Positions 43,250-51,924 of a stretch of 64,000 bases of DNA are shown piece after piece. Under the pieces are notes generated by a model. It saw only the letters and a program-made list of their open reading frames with translations, was not told the DNA's origin and searched no databases. A program made the position numbers and the translations under genes. This DNA is from Bacteriovoracia bacterium (GTDB taxonomy: Bacteria > Bdellovibrionota > Bacteriovoracia > Bacteriovoracales > Bacteriovoracaceae): positions 310,001-374,000 of the forward strand of contig JAUIIL010000001.1 of the NCBI GenBank assembly GCA_030431635.1, written 5' to 3'. The stretch's first letter is position 1. Each line of letters opens with the position of its first letter.

Positions 43250-44851
43250 TTAGTAACCTAAAAGATCAGATTCTTCTTCGTCAGCTAACTTCATGAATTC
43301 ATTGTTCTCCGCCTGAAGAGCATCAAGGTAATCTCTTAGTCTTAAGGCCTCAGAGAAGCGGTTTGAAATTTTATTAATCTCAGTTTTTAAGTTGTTAATA
43401 TTCCCCATTGTTGAACCTGAGTCTGAAGTCACACTTCCGAGTCTACGAGGAGCACTTTTGGGAGGAAAAACCTGGCGAATTGTACTCTCCCACTCAGGAT
43501 CTCCTTTATAAGTATTAAACCAATGGTTTCTAATCGATTCAAGATCTCCTTGTCCAACCCATAAGTCTTGTTGAATATCAGCATAAACAAGCCCACAAAT
43601 GATATTTTGAATATAAACAGTCTTAGAGTTTCCTAAAGCAAAAGAGCGAAATGTCTGAAATCTTCCTAATAAAGAGAGGTCATTTTTGAAGTCAAACACT
43701 TCACTGAACTCTCCTCCAGCTTTCCCGTCACCAACTTTATCCTTCATCGCAAGCATACATTTTTTTGCTTTTTTAAGCTCGCTAATAAGTTCATTCTCAC
43801 TTCTGACTGATTCTGTACCATTCATTAAAAAAGAAACATGCTCATTTAATCTATCAAGGTTAGCAACTCTAGTTTCAGGCCAGTTGACTCTAAAGGTCCC
43901 AAATTTTTGAAAGTAAAGTGCTCTAAAGTAAGTTTTGGCCATAAAATAGATCTGAAGACTTTTCAGAGACTGATCACGCTCTAAACCAACATCAGAGAAA
44001 GTGTATTTCTCTCCTTTTCCGTATGTTTTATTAATCGTCTGAGCAATTCTAGCAAAAGCGAGGTTTACTTTATCAAATTCAGCCTTCTCTGCATTTTTCA
44101 ATGAAAGCTCTAATTTTACCTTATCATATTGTTGGGCAATCCAATCAGTACTTGGTCTTTCAAGAAATTTTCTAGCACCTTCGATATCAGAAAAACCTTT
44201 AAAAGCCTTAGGTACACCATTTAAGTCTGTGACATAAAAAGTAAAACTTGTATTGATTTCTTCAAGAACAGCTTCAATTTGTTCAACGTAGTAGTTAGAA
44301 AGGGCTTCAAAATCAAGTCCTTCAAAGTAGTCTCTGTAATCAGCAAAGTCAGTAACTCCACTTGTGCTGAACTGAAGTCTTCTCTCTGTTGCTTCAATAG
44401 ACTTAATCTTGGCCTCAGCACCTAAAAGCTTCATGTAGGAGAGGATTGAAATTTTCTCTCTCTGAATTCTTCCGTAAAGCTCTAAGTAATCTTTAGCTGA
44501 AAGAGCTGCTGTCTTTCCATCACGTTGAAGTGATTGAGTCGAAATATAATTAAGAGATTTTTTATCGTTGTCGTTTTCACCATAAACAAAGCCCAAAAAG
44601 TCATTAAACCTTTGGTTGGCTTCAGCTACCGTTGCCACAAGATATCTCACATCAGCTTCTTGAACTTTCTGGTTCTGCCTTTGAAGAGTATCAATGATTT
44701 TCCCTTGATCAATCATTTTATAATCACCAGGCTGTAATGTAATAAAAGGCAGAGCAAGACCTGGTCCAAATGGAAGTCCAGCTTGTTGGGCGTAAGTGAA
44801 ATTGATACTTAAGAACCCGAGTAAGGCAGTTGTGGCCAAAAACTTCTTCAC
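43250..44851 (-). CDS. Large helical exported protein, unknown (first of three-gene operon)
   Basis: 533 residues. The signal peptide MKKFLATTALLGFLSINFTYAQQ has a clear AQ cleavage site. The mature protein is almost entirely charged helices, with three Cys in the C-terminal half (AKKCMLAMKD, IICGLVY) and a Gly-Ser linker near 470-490. It has no recognised domain. Abundant repeated helices with moderate length suggest a tubular or scaffold structure, which is inference. It heads a tightly packed set and follows the trypsin-like protease gene on the same strand by 127 nt. Confidence 0.65.
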   Translation of the reverse strand: MKKFLATTALLGFLSINFTYAQQAGLPFGPGLALPFITLQPGDYKMIDQGKIIDTLQRQNQKVQEADVRYLVATVAEANQRFNDFLGFVYGENDNDKKSLNYISTQSLQRDGKTAALSAKDYLELYGRIQREKISILSYMKLLGAEAKIKSIEATERRLQFSTSGVTDFADYRDYFEGLDFEALSNYYVEQIEAVLEEINTSFTFYVTDLNGVPKAFKGFSDIEGARKFLERPSTDWIAQQYDKVKLELSLKNAEKAEFDKVNLAFARIAQTINKTYGKGEKYTFSDVGLERDQSLKSLQIYFMAKTYFRALYFQKFGTFRVNWPETRVANLDRLNEHVSFLMNGTESVRSENELISELKKAKKCMLAMKDKVGDGKAGGEFSEVFDFKNDLSLLGRFQTFRSFALGNSKTVYIQNIICGLVYADIQQDLWVGQGDLESIRNHWFNTYKGDPEWESTIRQVFPPKSAPRRLGSVTSDSGSTMGNINNLKTEINKISNRFSEALRLRDYLDALQAENNEFMKLADEEESDLLGY

Positions 44852-44978
44852 GATGTGCTCCTTGTTGTGAAACTTAATCTAACTTATAGCGTTGATATAA
44901 AATTTAAGGGACATACGAAAGGGAAATATCTAGCTCTGTAAAAATGACAATTGAAGCATCGACCTAAAATGAAGGCTT

Positions 44979-46004
44979 TTAGGGAGTTATAAGTTCTAGA
45001 AGAGAGTTTTTTTGAGCCTTCTCTAAAATTCCAATAATCCTACTTGTGGTCACTGCTTTTGAGTAGACTTCTGGGCCATAGTTGTTTGGTGATTGCGCCC
45101 TAGTAATACCAATGACTTTACCATTTGAATTTAAAACAGGGGAGCCTGAAGCTCCTTTAAGAAGTGGAGCGTAAAACATTAAAAACCATGTTGTTTTAGC
45201 ATTTCTTTCATCAATACACTTGCGTCTTTTTTTCTCTTTTTTGATTTTACTGCATTTTCTCTTAAATCCTCTCGGGTCTGCGTGATAGGCCGCTCCTTTC
45301 CCAGATGATCCTTGAAGACCAAATCCATCAGTATTGTTAACACTGTAATAGATTTCATCAGAAGCAATTTTTTGATGAGAATCAATACCAAATTCATCAA
45401 AGAACTCAAGAGCGGGAGAAATATCTTCTATTTCATAAGAGAGACCATCAATTTTAACTGAGGACATTTTCACAAAACAGATATCTTCAAATTTATCGCA
45501 GAAAAGAATTTCATCACATTTAGAGCGAGTGTTGCGATTTTCCCGTTTATCTTCGGAGTAAAAACTGACTTCCATTTCAAGGTGAGAGCATCCTGCACTA
45601 TTAGCATTCTCAGGATAGAGGTTATGATAATTCGTTGCGATGATACTTTTACCAATATGAAAGGCGGAAGCATTATACTTATCAAAGGGTTGTCCCATAG
45701 GGCCAGAGTCAGTGAGAAAAAGACGAAAAACAGACTTAGATATTTGATGGTAGAATTTTAACTCTTTATAAGAGAGTTTAACTTCTCCTCCTCGTTCTCT
45801 TCTTTTGATAACCTCTTTTTTCTTCAGATGTCCTTCAAAAATAGGGGCTTCAAGCGTCAGTATTTCATTGTATTGAGGCAAGTCAAACGGGATATGAAAA
45901 AGTGGCGTGACAGTACGCTCCGGATTAATAGAAGCGTGTAAAGCTTTCTCAGTAACCAAGAACACTGCACAAGCTGTCAGAAAAACACAAAAACAAAATC
46001 TCAA
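44979..46004 (-). CDS. Exported trypsin-like serine protease (S1 family)
   Basis: 341 residues starting at TTG 46004, with GGGAGAGAG just upstream. A signal peptide is followed by a pro-like segment of about 85 residues, then the chymotrypsin fold: IIATNYHNLY (His127), EDICFVKM (Asp174) and LLKGASGSPVLNSNGKVIGI (Ser286), a full catalytic triad. A Lys/Arg-rich loop with Cys (KRKCSKIKKEKKRRKC) lies before the Ser motif and could be an autoprocessing site. Predicted to act in the periplasm or outside the cell. Same strand and just upstream of three large exported proteins. Confidence 0.85.
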   Translation of the reverse strand: MRFCFCVFLTACAVFLVTEKALHASINPERTVTPLFHIPFDLPQYNEILTLEAPIFEGHLKKKEVIKRRERGGEVKLSYKELKFYHQISKSVFRLFLTDSGPMGQPFDKYNASAFHIGKSIIATNYHNLYPENANSAGCSHLEMEVSFYSEDKRENRNTRSKCDEILFCDKFEDICFVKMSSVKIDGLSYEIEDISPALEFFDEFGIDSHQKIASDEIYYSVNNTDGFGLQGSSGKGAAYHADPRGFKRKCSKIKKEKKRRKCIDERNAKTTWFLMFYAPLLKGASGSPVLNSNGKVIGITRAQSPNNYGPEVYSKAVTTSRIIGILEKAQKNSLLELITP

Positions 46005-46127
46005 AACTCTCTCCCTCTCACAGGAGTTAATAAAGTAAATGTAGATTCACATATTTAGGATAAAAATGTAATCTTTACATGACCAATTTAATGCGGTTTA
46101 AGTATTTGTAAGAAAGTGAGTTAGGAC

Positions 46128-47126
46128 ATGAAAGTTTTTCTTTTCTTTTTAATCTTTTTTCTCGGAATTTTATCTTTTCTTTACTGGGCGCAACATAATT
46201 CTTTAGCAATAGGCGAGTTTCAAGCTGAGAAAGGTCAAAATGAAACACTTCTAGAAAGAGAGCTAGGTGCAATTCAAGAAGTGAGAGTCATGAGTTGGAA
46301 TCTTGCTTTTGTGCATGGCGTAGGTTCCGAAGGAGTGAATTATATTCCCAAGGAAAAAAAAGAATACGAAGAGAAACTTGAAAAAATGGCCAGAGTCATT
46401 TCGGAAAATAAAGTTGATATTTTGCTACTTCAAGAAGTCGATTGGGAAAGTCAAAGAAGCCATTATATTGATCAAGTGAGAGAACTAGGAATAAAAGCGA
46501 ATCTTCCTTTTTATTCAAAGGCCCTAAGTTGGGAATTGAATTATTTGGCTTTTCCCTATTGGCCCATTTCTCATCACTTTGGGAGGATAAAATCAGGAGG
46601 GGCCATTCTCAGTCGTTTTCCTATTAAAGAGAGTTCCTATAAGCTTTTTTCAAAGCCTAAAAGGCTTCCTTGGTGGTACCAACCTTTTTATCTTTACCGT
46701 TATGTTCAAATGGCAGAAATAGAAATTAATGAAAAGAACTTTCTTGTTTTTAATCATCATCTTGAGGCTTTTGATAAGGAAAACAGGCAAGAGAATGCAA
46801 AGGAATCAATTGGATTTATGAGAAACTTTATCTCTCAAACTGATGCTCAAGTTTTGGTTTATGGAGGAGATTTTAATGCCATTGAAAGTGAAGCACCAAA
46901 AGTTCAGGGTTATGAAGATGATAAAACAATAGAATTCATGAACTTTTTAGAGAGTTTTTCATCTTCTTTAACGGGCACAAGTTTTACTTATTCTTCTCAT
47001 GACTTGGATAGAAAATTAGATTACTTATTTGTCAAAAAAGAGAATTTGATTTCATCTCGAGTTGTTAGTGAAGCGCAAGAATTATCAGACCATCTTCCTA
47101 TTTTAGTAAAAATAAGAATCAATTAG
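46128..47126 (+). CDS. Endonuclease/exonuclease/phosphatase-family protein
   Basis: 332 residues. An N-terminal hydrophobic segment (VFLFFLIFFLGILSFLYWA) is a signal anchor, so the domain is probably periplasmic. EEP-fold motifs: VMSWNLAF (Asn of beta1), ILLLQEVDW (metal-binding Glu), FNHHLEAF, VYGGDFNAIES (DxN), DRKLDYLFVKK and SDHLPILVKI (catalytic Asp-His). Members cleave DNA, RNA or phospholipid headgroups; a role in degrading external nucleic acid or phosphodiesters would fit but is not shown. The last 8 bases overlap the convergent transglycosylase. Confidence 0.87.
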   Translation: MKVFLFFLIFFLGILSFLYWAQHNSLAIGEFQAEKGQNETLLERELGAIQEVRVMSWNLAFVHGVGSEGVNYIPKEKKEYEEKLEKMARVISENKVDILLLQEVDWESQRSHYIDQVRELGIKANLPFYSKALSWELNYLAFPYWPISHHFGRIKSGGAILSRFPIKESSYKLFSKPKRLPWWYQPFYLYRYVQMAEIEINEKNFLVFNHHLEAFDKENRQENAKESIGFMRNFISQTDAQVLVYGGDFNAIESEAPKVQGYEDDKTIEFMNFLESFSSSLTGTSFTYSSHDLDRKLDYLFVKKENLISSRVVSEAQELSDHLPILVKIRIN

Positions 47127-48342
47127 TTGCAATGACGAGTTCTTGTCCTGGATGAATGAGTCCGGAGGAAAGCTTATTTTCGGCCATAATCTTGTGGACT
47201 GGAATAGAATACTTTTTTGCAATAAGAGTTAAGTTCTCTCCTGCTTGAACAACGTGTGTTTCACGAGAAACGGGAATTTTGAGTAACTGTCCCACTCTGA
47301 TAAAATCACCTTCTTCGATATTATTGACTTTACGAAGAGAGTGAATTGTCGTTCCTGAGTTTTGAGCGATTTGATAGAGTGTTTCTCCTCTTTTAATTCT
47401 ATGGAGTTTTACTTTTCTCTTCTCTCCAATACGATCGTGAATAATTGAAGCCACTTGTCTTAAATTCTTTTTTGTTGGTACATGAATCTCAAGCGTGCTG
47501 TATCTTAACTGAGGAGTTCTCCAAGATTTTAAATCAGGATTTAAGTGTTTTAATTGGGCCGTGGAAATTCCGTAATGAGAAGCTATCTTTGAAAGTTTCA
47601 CTGCTTTTTTTACTCTTACTTTTTTAGTGTAGCGGTAAGGACTAATTTGTCCGTATTTTACTGAGAAACCAAAATCTTGAGGTCTTTCAAGAATGGCCAT
47701 GGCCGCAAGAACTTTGGGTATATAATTTCTTGTTTCAGGAGGAATGATTTTTCTTCTGGAGAGACGATAAAAGTTTTTTGTTCTATATTTTTTAATTCTT
47801 CTGACAAGACCGTATTCACCAGAGTTATAAGCAGCTAGAGCAAGTTCCCATGAGCCAAAGATATTATATAAATGTCTAAAGTATCTTGCTGCTGCATGAG
47901 TTGCTTTTATAAGATGAATTCTCTCGTCCACATACTGATTAATAATAAGTCCATATCTTCTTGCGGTGTCTTTAATAAACTGCCAAGGTCCAACAGCAGA
48001 GGCGCTACTTTTAGCACGCATATAATAACCACTCTCAATCATCCCAACATAAAAGAGCTCTTTAGGAAGTTCATAACTAGCAAAAATTCGTTCAATAATT
48101 TTTTTATGTCTAAACCCATTATTGATATAGCGCTGGAATCGCTCTTTTTCTCTCTTAGTAAAATAATCAATCCAAAAATAGTACTTAGACGTTTTTACTG
48201 GACGCAAAAATTGAAGGTTGGCTTTTCTATCTTTGTTCTTAAGTTTTTTAACTATTTGATGAGCGGTGCTTAATGAAACATCTGCATAAAGAGGTTGGAA
48301 AGAAGATAAGAATAAGATGACTGAAACAATACGCAGAAACAA
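47119..48342 (-). CDS. MltD-like lytic transglycosylase with LysM domains
   Basis: 407 residues from TTG 48342, with AGGGGGA seven bases upstream. A signal peptide (ending YA-D, no lipobox Cys) replaces the lipoprotein signal of the paralogue at 36197. The catalytic domain has MIESGYYMRAKS with the Glu, SAVGPWQFIKDTARRYGL, WELALAAYNSGEYG and PPETRNYIPKVLAAM. It is followed by a LysM-like segment (near 235-285) and two clear LysM repeats at the C-terminus (HRIKRGETLYQIAQ... and HVVQAGENLTLIAKKYS...). Predicted periplasmic or secreted peptidoglycan-cleaving enzyme. Confidence 0.92.
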   Translation of the reverse strand: MFLRIVSVILFLSSFQPLYADVSLSTAHQIVKKLKNKDRKANLQFLRPVKTSKYYFWIDYFTKREKERFQRYINNGFRHKKIIERIFASYELPKELFYVGMIESGYYMRAKSSASAVGPWQFIKDTARRYGLIINQYVDERIHLIKATHAAARYFRHLYNIFGSWELALAAYNSGEYGLVRRIKKYRTKNFYRLSRRKIIPPETRNYIPKVLAAMAILERPQDFGFSVKYGQISPYRYTKKVRVKKAVKLSKIASHYGISTAQLKHLNPDLKSWRTPQLRYSTLEIHVPTKKNLRQVASIIHDRIGEKRKVKLHRIKRGETLYQIAQNSGTTIHSLRKVNNIEEGDFIRVGQLLKIPVSRETHVVQAGENLTLIAKKYSIPVHKIMAENKLSSGLIHPGQELVIATN

Positions 48343-48417
48343 AAGCGATCCCCCTAAAAAGAAAGTTCAGACTCTATTCTAGCATGAGGCTAAAAATCTT
48401 CCAGAGGGGAAAGAAAA

Positions 48418-48720
48418 CTAACTGTTTAACTGATTGAAAGAATCATCTATTTGCATGGCCAATTCTCTATCTAGATTTGTGAGATCGCTGATCTCGTGAG
48501 TGTGAAGAGAAATATTGAGATAACCCCAGCCAAAACTAATGTCAGGGTGATGGTTTTGTTTATGGGATTGGTGAGAAATAAGCTGAATAAACTCAATAAT
48601 TTTAAGATAATCCCTAATTTGATAATGGCAAAGAAGTTTGGTTCGCTCTTCGTTGAAACTCCAATTCCTGCTTAGTTGATTAAGACACTCTTCTTTTTCT
48701 TTTGATGTTAATGCTCTAAT
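48418..48720 (-). CDS. Pterin-4a-carbinolamine dehydratase with ATT start
   Basis: 100 residues, full length for the PCD/DCoH family, which dehydrates 4a-hydroxytetrahydrobiopterin formed by aromatic amino acid hydroxylases. The signature H-x3-H-H-P is present (His53, His57, His58, Pro59), then SFGWGYLNISLHTHEISDLTNLDRELAMQID with His75 and the family LTxxD ending. Alignment puts the start at ATT 48720 (ATT-AGA-GCA-TTA, reading RALTSKEKEECL), six bases after GGAG (48727-48730). No ATG, GTG or TTG is available upstream before a stop. No phenylalanine hydroxylase is in the window; the family also occurs in molybdopterin and other roles. Confidence 0.85.
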   Translation of the reverse strand: MRALTSKEKEECLNQLSRNWSFNEERTKLLCHYQIRDYLKIIEFIQLISHQSHKQNHHPDISFGWGYLNISLHTHEISDLTNLDRELAMQIDDSFNQLNS

Positions 48721-48785
48721 ACTGGACTCCGTTAAAAAAGCTTGATATTTTCAAACAAGTTTACCACTTAGGAACCACACCTGAA

Positions 48786-50456
48786 ATGAAAACTTTAAGT
48801 CTTCTCCTTATTCTGATTAAATCTACATTTGCTATTGATTTTCCAGAGGAAACGAAAGAGCATGTTGCAAGTTCAAAAAAAATCATGATTTCAAGTCAGG
48901 GAAAAGAGTCCTCTTTAGCCGGTTTAAAAATTTATCAACAAGGTGGAAACATAACTGATGTTTTTGTCGCAGTTTCTTTTGCTATTTCAGTAGAAAGACC
49001 ACAATCAACGGGACTTGGTGGGGGAGGGTTTGCTCTTTTGAAATTAAAGAATCAAAAAACCTTGGCCTATGATTTTAGAGAATCAGCTCCATCAAAGTTT
49101 CATGAAAAAATATTTCAAGATAAAAGAGGGAACGTTATTGAAAGTAAATCAAAAGATGGGCCATTTGCTGTTGGGGTTCCAGGACTTGTCAAAGGTCTTT
49201 GGGAAATTCATCAAAAACACGGAAAACTTCCTTGGGCATCATTATTAGTTCCTGCTATTGAAATGGCCAGTCAAGGCATTGAGGTTTATCCCCATCTTCA
49301 CGAAGCAATGAAAAGAAGACAAGAGGTTTTGAAAAAAGATCTAGAGACAAGAAAAATTTTTCTCAAGCCAGATGGATCTGTTTATAATGTTGGCGAAAAA
49401 CTTCTTCAATTAGAACTGGCCAGCACCTTAAGAAGAATAGCCACAAAAGGTTATAGGCCTCTTTATCATGGACGACTGTCTTTTCAAATAGCAGGTAGTG
49501 TTTCTGAGAAGGGTGGGGTCATGAGCATTGATGATCTTAAAAACTACCAAGTGAAATTGCGAAACCCTGTCAGTGATAAAATTTTTGGACATCAAATCAT
49601 CTCCATGCCTCCTCCTAGTTCTGGAGGAATTCATGTCATTCAAATCCTTAAACTTTTGGAAGGGGATAAAAAAATTAAATTTCATAAAAAGAATGAACAT
49701 TATTATGAACAGTTTATCAGGGCCATGGGGTTTGCTTTTCAAGATAGAGCAAAGTTTTTGGGAGATCCTGATTTTGTTAAAGTTGATAATGAAAAACTTA
49801 TTTCCAAAAAACACCTGGCTCCTTTTTATCTGGATCAAAAAAAGAGAACCCTTTCTAAGGGTATTATTCCTAAAGAATCGACCGAGACGACACATTTTAC
49901 CATTATGGATGGTGAGGGAAATGTGATTTCAAGTACTCAAACTATAAATGGATATTTCGGAGCAGGCTTTGTTGCTGGCAATACTGGTATTGTTTTAAAT
50001 AATGAGATGGATGATTTTAGCGCGAAGTCAGGAAATCTTAATATGTTTGGTGCCATTGGGGGAGATAAAAATAAAGTTGAAGCAGGAAAAAGGCCTTTAA
50101 GTAGCATGTCTCCTACTATTGTTTTAAAGGGAGATAAAGTTGTATTTGCTCTTGGAACTCCTAATGGAACAAGAATTATTACTTGTGTGGCCAATACTCT
50201 TCTTAATAAACTTGCCTTTCATATGAGCACAAAGGAGGCCGTTTATGCTCCTCGAATTCATTATCAGCTTTTACCAGATGAGGTTTTTTATGAGGAAGGA
50301 GCTTTGGAGAGTTCACTAATAAAAAAGTTAGAGAAAAAGGGATATAAATTTTCAAATAAACCAACAGGATGCAAAATCCAAGCGATAAGTTTTGAAAAAA
50401 ATATTCTTACAGGAGTGAGTGATCCCAGAGGAGCTGGGGCCAGCATAGGTCTTTAA
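48786..50456 (+). CDS. ggt: Gamma-glutamyltransferase
   Basis: 556 residues with a signal peptide (MKTLSLLLILIKSTFA), typical of periplasmic GGT. It cleaves gamma-glutamyl bonds of glutathione and related peptides and is made as a precursor that cuts itself. The N-terminal substrate motif RPQSTGLGGGGFALL and the family signature TTHFTIMDGEGNVISSTQT with TINGYFG are complete; the self-cleavage and catalytic Thr is Thr368, splitting it into large and small subunits. PLSSMSPTIV and the C-terminal DPRGAGASIGL also fit. Together with peptide transport genes it suggests glutathione or peptide use. It shares TTAA with the end of the convergent kinase gene. Confidence 0.93.
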   Translation: MKTLSLLLILIKSTFAIDFPEETKEHVASSKKIMISSQGKESSLAGLKIYQQGGNITDVFVAVSFAISVERPQSTGLGGGGFALLKLKNQKTLAYDFRESAPSKFHEKIFQDKRGNVIESKSKDGPFAVGVPGLVKGLWEIHQKHGKLPWASLLVPAIEMASQGIEVYPHLHEAMKRRQEVLKKDLETRKIFLKPDGSVYNVGEKLLQLELASTLRRIATKGYRPLYHGRLSFQIAGSVSEKGGVMSIDDLKNYQVKLRNPVSDKIFGHQIISMPPPSSGGIHVIQILKLLEGDKKIKFHKKNEHYYEQFIRAMGFAFQDRAKFLGDPDFVKVDNEKLISKKHLAPFYLDQKKRTLSKGIIPKESTETTHFTIMDGEGNVISSTQTINGYFGAGFVAGNTGIVLNNEMDDFSAKSGNLNMFGAIGGDKNKVEAGKRPLSSMSPTIVLKGDKVVFALGTPNGTRIITCVANTLLNKLAFHMSTKEAVYAPRIHYQLLPDEVFYEEGALESSLIKKLEKKGYKFSNKPTGCKIQAISFEKNILTGVSDPRGAGASIGL

Positions 50457-51271
50457 ACGGCTTTGGCAACAAAGGTAAAACTGAAAGTACTACCGATTCC
50501 TTCTTGGCTTTCAAACCAAATATTCCCGTTCATAGCTTCGACAATCCCTTTACATATTGAAAGACCAAGCCCTGTTCCTCCATACTCTCTTGCTATAGAA
50601 GCATCAACTTGAGAGAAAGATTGAAAAAGCTTGTTTTGTAATTTCTTAGGGATACCAATCCCTTTATCGATAACATCAATTTGAATGATATATTCATTAC
50701 TTTCTTTTTCTTTAAGTTTTGAAATGATTTTTACTTCTGCGTTTTTTGAGAACTTAATCGCATTACTTGCTAGGTTTGTAATGACCTGCTTAAGACGAGT
50801 AGGATCAGAGATTAACTGTGAAGGAATATCGCTCCCTGCCTCATATAGGAGTTGAGAGTTATTTTTTTTAGCACTTATTTGTAGGAGAGCAACCACTTTA
50901 TCAATTTCTTCATGGATATTTACTGGAGTTGATTCTAACTCAATCTTACCAGCTTCAAGCTTCGCAAAATCCAGCATATCGTTAAGTAAATTAAGTAGAG
51001 AGTGGGCAGAGCTTTGAATAAGTTCGACCAGTTTAATATTTTCCTCTTCTGTTAGGGAGTCTCTAAGAAGTTCACTGAGACCCAAAATTCCGTTGATAGG
51101 AGTTCTTACTTCATGAGACATAACTGAAAGAAATTTTGTCTTATTTTTTAATGCCAGCTCAATCATTTGTTTTTCTTTCTCAAGTGAAGAAAACTTATCC
51201 TTTTGCCATGATTTAAATAAATAGCCAAAGAAGAAACTCAAGCACGCAATAGCGTAGGGGGTTAACTCCAT
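50453..51271 (-). CDS. Sensor-less membrane histidine kinase
   Basis: 272 residues. One N-terminal hydrophobic segment (YAIACLSFFFGYLF) and a short coiled coil lead straight to the dimerisation domain with phosphoacceptor His53 in SHEVRTPINGILG. The ATPase domain has the N box LASNAIKFS, G1 DVIDKGIGIP, F box FQSFSQVD and G2 GGTGLGLSICKGIVEAMNG. There is no PAS, GAF or periplasmic sensor region and no receiver, so the signal must come through the membrane helix or a partner. No response regulator is adjacent. A 14-bp inverted repeat lies just upstream. Confidence 0.92.
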   Translation of the reverse strand: MELTPYAIACLSFFFGYLFKSWQKDKFSSLEKEKQMIELALKNKTKFLSVMSHEVRTPINGILGLSELLRDSLTEEENIKLVELIQSSAHSLLNLLNDMLDFAKLEAGKIELESTPVNIHEEIDKVVALLQISAKKNNSQLLYEAGSDIPSQLISDPTRLKQVITNLASNAIKFSKNAEVKIISKLKEKESNEYIIQIDVIDKGIGIPKKLQNKLFQSFSQVDASIAREYGGTGLGLSICKGIVEAMNGNIWFESQEGIGSTFSFTFVAKAV

Positions 51272-51284
51272 AAGTTAGGTATCC

Positions 51285-51322
51285 TTTTTAATTTGTACAT
51301 CTTTTTTCGTACAAATTAAAAA
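51285..51322. repeat. 14-bp perfect inverted repeat upstream of the kinase gene
   Basis: TTTTTAATTTGTAC (51285-51298) and GTACAAATTAAAAA (51309-51322), separated by 10 nt. It lies between the small Xre gene and the histidine kinase gene, both on the minus strand. It may be a weak terminator for the former or an operator before the latter. Confidence 0.6.
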
Positions 51323-51369
51323 ATGGAATACGTCACTTTTCCTACGTGAAGAGCAAAAGAATTCTTTAT

Positions 51370-51594
51370 CTAAAGGTTAAGAAGATCATGTATTTTAATT
51401 TTAAGGCCCTGACAAATGTCGAGCAAGGTAAGGAGGCGAATATTAATTTTCCCCGACTCAATATCCTGGTAGTGTCTGTAGCTAATCTTATTTTTTTCAG
51501 CAAATTCAAGTTGTGTATGGCCTTTGGCCTTTCTTAGCTCTTTTAAACGATTACCTAACTTTTTGAGAAACCTTTTTTCTTTTTCCGAGTTCAT
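51370..51594 (-). CDS. Small Xre-family regulator
   Basis: 74 residues, almost entirely an HTH_3 domain (LGNRLKELRKAKGHTQLEFAEKNKISYRHYQDIESGKINIRLLTLLDICQGLKIKIHDLL). It has no effector or dimerisation extension. It is divergent from a second, similar Xre gene, with an 86-bp region full of short palindromes between them, so the pair probably controls itself and perhaps each other. The fold is clear, the target unknown. Confidence 0.9.
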   Translation of the reverse strand: MNSEKEKRFLKKLGNRLKELRKAKGHTQLEFAEKNKISYRHYQDIESGKINIRLLTLLDICQGLKIKIHDLLNL

Positions 51595-51629
51595 AAAACT
51601 TATCCATATTTAAGAAAAATTAACATTTA

Positions 51630-51674
51630 TACATACTATAATATGTACATACTAAATCAGGTGCAAGATAAAAT
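51630..51674 (+). promoter_or_regulatory. Operator-promoter region of divergent Xre pair
   Basis: TACATACTA occurs twice as a direct repeat (51630-51638 and 51646-51654). TACATA-N6-TATGTA (51630-51647) forms a dyad, and TATGTACATA (51642-51651) is a perfect palindrome covering the expected -35. TAAAAT at 51669-51674 is a -10 six bases before the ATG at 51681, so the rightward Xre mRNA is probably leaderless and directly repressible. Confidence 0.6.
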
Positions 51675-51680
51675 AGTTAA

Positions 51681-51914
51681 ATGCTAAAAAAAGATAAAAA
51701 CCAAAAATTTCTTCTTAAGCTCGGCCAAGAACTAAGAAAGATACGTCAAGAAAGAAACTGGAGCTTAGAAGAGACTGAAAATCAAGGTTGGAGCTCTTGG
51801 AGGCACTTACAAAAGATAGAGAAAGGAGGAAATTTTACAGTTTCAACTCTCTTAAAGCTCAGTAAACTCTACAACATTCCTATTAGTGATATCTTCAAAG
51901 ACTTATCAGACTAA
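51681..51914 (+). CDS. Small Xre-family regulator
   Basis: 77 residues, an HTH_3 domain (LGQELRKIRQERNWSLEETENQGWSSWRHLQKIEKGGNFTVSTLLKLSKLYNIPISDIF), similar in length and layout to the divergent Xre protein at 51370 and clearly a distant paralogue. The recognition helix region carries extra Trp residues (NWSL, GWSSWRH). No Shine-Dalgarno; a -10 lies 6 nt before the ATG. It ends 11 bases before the convergent giant gene. Confidence 0.88.
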   Translation: MLKKDKNQKFLLKLGQELRKIRQERNWSLEETENQGWSSWRHLQKIEKGGNFTVSTLLKLSKLYNIPISDIFKDLSD

Positions 51915-51924
51915 AGGACTCTGT

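Noticed and set aside
51285-51322. Intrinsic terminator for the small Xre gene
   Set aside because: The stem is AT-rich with no clean T run after the arm, so it is kept only as an inverted repeat of unknown role.
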